A stretch of DNA of 7,664 nt. Source: Nitrosomonas sp. (lineage in GTDB: Bacteria > Pseudomonadota > Gammaproteobacteria > Burkholderiales > Nitrosomonadaceae). The DNA lies in NCBI GenBank assembly GCA_005779435.1, contig SXJH01000194.1, forward strand, positions 1 to 7,664, given 5' to 3'. The notes beneath the pieces were generated by a model, which was not told where the DNA came from, did not search any database, and saw only the letters and a list, made by a program, of their open reading frames with translations. The first letter of the stretch is position 1. Every line of letters begins with the position of its first letter. Of the stretch, positions 5,677-7,664 are shown one piece after another. A program made the translations under genes and the position numbers.

Positions 5677-6750
5677 CTATTCCACCGTATAAGTCGTCAT
5701 CATTCCGGCGCCGATATGATCGTTGACATGACAGTGATACATCCATGATCCTTGAACATCGGGTTTCATCGTCAATGTCTTGGTTGCTGCCGGCAACACT
5801 TCCGTGACATCCAGGCGATTGCCGTTATGCAGCAATGTCGCGCCATGCCAATGCGGAGAATGGAGATCGACTTCCGTACCCATTCCCATGATGTACCAGC
5901 GCACTCTTTCCTCTTTACGCATTGTGTAGCCTTTATTGTTGCTATAAACCAATCCATTGATGCCGTGCATCAAGTTACTTTCCTGAAAACCTTCATCGCC
6001 CGGATCGCATTGACTGCTACAGGCCGCGAGATTCGCGTCCAGATATAAACTGGCATTTTCGTCGAATACGGTAAACAGCGATACAAATTCCCGGTCTGCA
6101 TCTTTAGGGGAGCCATCGGTATTTGCTGCACCTTGCCTGGAAATGATAATCGGACCGATCAATCCGGCATTGGTGTCCGCAGGTTCGTTTACGTGACTGT
6201 GATAAATCCAGGCAATTGACGAAGGATCGTTTCCGCCCGGTCCCGCGCGTTCCGGAACTTCCCAGATATAAGTATATTGACCGCCGGGCGCGACGATGCC
6301 TTCCTGGCTGTGACCGCCTCCATGCGCAGCACCTTCATGGGCCTTGGTATAACGCACGCCATGCGGATGAATGCTGGCAGGAAAGCGGGTATTGTTTTTA
6401 AAATGCACGGTAATTTGATCGCCCACCTCGGCACGGATGACCGGCCCCAGTATTCCCAAGTGCTCTTCGGCGGCAGTGCGTTGCTTGATTGCCGCAAACC
6501 CTTCCGAATATTCACGGTAAACCGCTTTTAAATAACTTCGGCCAATACCTTGTTCGACAAATACGCGTTGCTCCTCGGTAAATTCTTCACCTGTCATCGG
6601 ATTGAGCGGAAACGAAGGCGCATAATCCCACTGCACTTCGTCCGCCGCAATCCAATATACCCTGTTTGTCGATTTGGCCCATGCCGAATGGCAGGTTAAC
6701 CCAAGCAATAAAATGGCCGCAGCCAGTTTAACAATGTGTTGTCGTAACAT
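5677..6750 (-). CDS. secreted two-domain multicopper oxidase (ceruloplasmin/small-laccase type)
   Basis: The 357 residues begin with a Sec signal peptide (about residues 1-25: Arg/Lys, hydrophobic LAAAILLLGL, cleavage after AWA), so the enzyme acts in the periplasm. Two cupredoxin domains follow. Domain 1 starts with ceruloplasmin-like text (YWIAADEVQWDYAP; HLGILGPVIRAEVGD) and has H128-P-H130 and H184-S-H186. These look like trinuclear-cluster ligands, with no type-1 Cys. Domain 2 has H297-x2-H300-x-H302 and H339-C340-H341-x3-H345-x4-M350, a full type-1 plus type-2/3 set. Type-1 copper only in domain 2 is the 'type B' layout, as in Streptomyces small laccase; such enzymes form trimers with the three-copper site between subunits. 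The substrate (Cu(I), Fe(II), Mn(II) or a phenol) cannot be told. The start was chosen because ATG 6748-6750 has a strong Shine-Dalgarno sequence and begins the signal peptide; in-frame ATGs at 6783 and 6798 lie upstream. A His-rich loop spans residues 138-147. Confidence 0.92.
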   Translation of the reverse strand: MLRQHIVKLAAAILLLGLTCHSAWAKSTNRVYWIAADEVQWDYAPSFPLNPMTGEEFTEEQRVFVEQGIGRSYLKAVYREYSEGFAAIKQRTAAEEHLGILGPVIRAEVGDQITVHFKNNTRFPASIHPHGVRYTKAHEGAAHGGGHSQEGIVAPGGQYTYIWEVPERAGPGGNDPSSIAWIYHSHVNEPADTNAGLIGPIIISRQGAANTDGSPKDADREFVSLFTVFDENASLYLDANLAACSSQCDPGDEGFQESNLMHGINGLVYSNNKGYTMRKEERVRWYIMGMGTEVDLHSPHWHGATLLHNGNRLDVTEVLPAATKTLTMKPDVQGSWMYHCHVNDHIGAGMMTTYTVE

Positions 6751-6758
6751 CTGATAAT

Positions 6759-6766
6759 CCCTCTCC
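6759..6766 (-). promoter_or_regulatory. ribosome binding site fixing the copper oxidase start
   Basis: Read on the minus strand, GGAGAGGG ends 8 bases before the ATG at 6750-6748. It is the best Shine-Dalgarno match in the window and decides in favour of this start over the two in-frame ATGs upstream, which would place polar residues in front of the signal peptide. Confidence 0.8.
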
Positions 6767-6788
6767 AATTCAATTAAAGCCATAATGA

Positions 6789-6815
6789 CATAGGCCATCT
6801 CATGCGATGCCTATG
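6789..6815. repeat. inverted repeat in the copper oxidase leader
   Basis: CATAGGC (6789-6795) and GCCTATG (6809-6815) are perfect 7-base complements with a 13-base loop. On the minus strand the element spans about 39 to 65 bases before the copper oxidase ATG. It could form a leader hairpin or be a spaced operator. It shares bases 6813-6815 with the neighbouring palindrome, so the two structures are mutually exclusive as hairpins. Confidence 0.45.
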
Positions 6816-6826
6816 AAATATTTCAT
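6813..6826. repeat. 14-base perfect palindrome upstream of the copper oxidase gene
   Basis: ATGAAATATTTCAT is its own reverse complement with no spacer. It sits 63 to 76 bases before the copper oxidase start, in the promoter region. Gapless AT-rich palindromes of this size are typical operator shapes for dimeric repressors. I do not recognise the motif: it lacks the usual CueR, CsoR, FNR or Fur core. No convincing -35/-10 pair could be placed around it. Confidence 0.45.
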
Positions 6827-6922
6827 CGATTGTTGTCGGCTGGCGACGGCGGAAAACCGGTGGCTGGCTGAATCGATCCGTTGTTAACACATACAGATCA
6901 GGCATTGTGAAATGTTTTTATG

Positions 6923-6953
6923 AAAACCCCGCCATATTTTCCATACGGCGGGG
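6923..6953 (-). terminator. intrinsic terminator of the 6965-7664 gene
   Basis: On the minus strand the stem CCCCGCC (6953-6947) pairs with GGCGGGG (6933-6927). After one mismatch three further pairs form inside, around a five-base loop. TTTT (6926-6923) follows at once. It begins 11 bases after the stop codon of the unrecognised gene. This is the clearest rho-independent terminator in the window, and it separates that gene from the copper oxidase transcription unit. Confidence 0.88.
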
Positions 6954-6964
6954 CATGATTGCTA

Positions 6965-7664
6965 TTAATTCAACTTAGTGTCGTACGCTGAAATCACTTC
7001 GATGATAACCGCTCGAGCAACCAATGCTTTAGTTGCATTAACGCTTTCGCTTGCCTCGATCAAATCTTGCAGCGCATTTTCCAGTTGCACGCGCTGCGAG
7101 GAACCTATGCGCAATTCAAGATCCGGCAACAGGATATCGGCATATAGGGACACTCTTTCGGCAGCAAGCCGGGCCTGATGATTGTCCGTACCAAAAACGG
7201 CTTCCAATTGACTCAAATTCCGACTCATTTGTCCGATGATGCCCCGGCTGATTTCGCTGACGATTTGATCCGCTACGACATTGGCCAAATCGCCAACCAT
7301 TTGCGCCTTGATGCGGTTACTGCCGGATGGATTATCCGGGGAAATAAAACCTTCCACGATGCGATAGAAATACTCACCCTCGGTTTGTTTTTCCTGAGCC
7401 GCAGCAACGTCGCTGCCGCGATCCTTAATGATTCCCTCGACTTCGCGCAGCACCCCGATCAGAAAACTTCTGGCCAGTGGAATAACGATTCTTTCGCGTG
7501 CCAGAGCAACTTGTGTATGAGCGTCGGCGTTTTCCTTGCTCAAGGCCTGGCGGCCATGTATAAACGCCAGCGTCACCTGATCGTCGATATCCGGATTCGT
7601 GCCCGATTTAATCGTTTGCTTATCCGCCGACAATACTTTATTTTCTCTGCCGGCCGTACCGGTA
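6965..7664 (-). CDS. unrecognised helix-rich protein, 5' end outside the window
   Basis: The frame ends with TAA at 6965-6967 and stays open to the right edge, giving about 232 visible residues. No ATG occurs near the visible N-terminus. A TTG at 7631-7633 is possible, but open frame continues ten codons before it (TGTAGRENKV), so the gene most likely starts beyond 7664. The protein has no cysteine, no obvious membrane helix and no catalytic motif known to me. It is rich in amphipathic helices with Ala, Gln, Glu and Arg. A stretch around EGEYFYRIVEGFISPDNPSG looks like a conserved turn, and the C-terminus ends ARAVIIEVISAYDTKLN. A signal peptide or lipobox could lie in the missing part. It is followed by a strong terminator. 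I do not assign a function. Confidence 0.7.
   Translation of the reverse strand, partial: TGTAGRENKVLSADKQTIKSGTNPDIDDQVTLAFIHGRQALSKENADAHTQVALARERIVIPLARSFLIGVLREVEGIIKDRGSDVAAAQEKQTEGEYFYRIVEGFISPDNPSGSNRIKAQMVGDLANVVADQIVSEISRGIIGQMSRNLSQLEAVFGTDNHQARLAAERVSLYADILLPDLELRIGSSQRVQLENALQDLIEASESVNATKALVARAVIIEVISAYDTKLN

Noticed and set aside
5677..6750. Copper nitrite reductase (NirK) as an alternative identity
   Set aside because: NirK has type-1 copper in domain 1 and no HCH trinuclear set. Here domain 2 has HxxHxH and HCHxxxHxxxxM, and domain 1 has HPH and HSH.
5677..6798. Copper oxidase starting at the upstream ATG (373 residues)
   Set aside because: The first 16 residues are not signal-peptide-like, and the strong Shine-Dalgarno sequence at 6759-6766 points to the ATG at 6750.
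6965..7633. TTG at 7631-7633 as the true start of the right-edge gene
   Set aside because: The frame remains open for ten more codons to the edge and no Shine-Dalgarno sequence is visible before the TTG; a start beyond the window is more likely.
1..7664. CRISPR arrays, tRNA or rRNA genes, insertion sequences, toxin-antitoxin or defence genes
   Set aside because: None found: no regularly spaced direct repeats, no cloverleaf, no transposase motifs, and no frame with defence-type domains.

Overview
The window looks like a chromosomal segment of a betaproteobacterium with chemolithotrophic ability. Its centre is a complete structural operon for a soluble, bidirectional NAD-reducing [NiFe]-hydrogenase of group 3d: hoxF, hoxU, hoxY and hoxH. 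Protein motifs resemble the Ralstonia/Cupriavidus SH enzyme. An ammonia oxidiser of the Nitrosomonadaceae is my best taxonomic guess, but this is inferred from gene style only and the sequence does not prove it.

Layout. Bases 1-187 hold the 3' end of a DUF1614 membrane-protein gene. Bases 254-4779 on the + strand hold hoxFUYH, tightly packed with overlapping or nearly touching start and stop codons. A good -24/-12 (sigma-54 type) promoter match lies at 103-118, inside the end of the DUF1614 gene. A sigma-70-like -10 box sits directly before hoxF. The hydrogenase maturation genes usually found nearby (hoxW protease, hyp genes, hoxA regulator) do not follow hoxH. The operon instead runs tail-to-tail into a minus-strand gene, with both stop codons sharing one TTAA tetranucleotide.

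From 4776 to the right edge every gene is on the minus strand. Read 5' to 3' they are: an unrecognised helix-rich protein whose start lies beyond the window (6965-7664), with a strong intrinsic terminator behind it; a secreted two-domain multicopper oxidase of the ceruloplasmin/small-laccase type (5677-6750); and a stand-alone, sensorless EAL-domain protein (4776-5540). This half is AT-richer than the hox operon. Its two intergenic gaps contain several perfect inverted repeats that no gene call explains.

How the genes work together. HoxH (Ni-Fe site) and HoxY oxidise H2. Electrons pass through the iron-sulfur clusters of HoxU to the FMN and NAD site of HoxF, giving NADH in the cytoplasm. The copper oxidase, EAL protein and unknown protein have no evident functional link to hydrogen metabolism; their proximity looks incidental. 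I see no undescribed multi-gene system here. The points most worth a second look are the sigma-54-like promoter, the four-cysteine N-terminal domain of HoxF, the TTAA-fused convergent stops, the degenerate loop 6 of the EAL protein, and the palindromes upstream of the copper oxidase.
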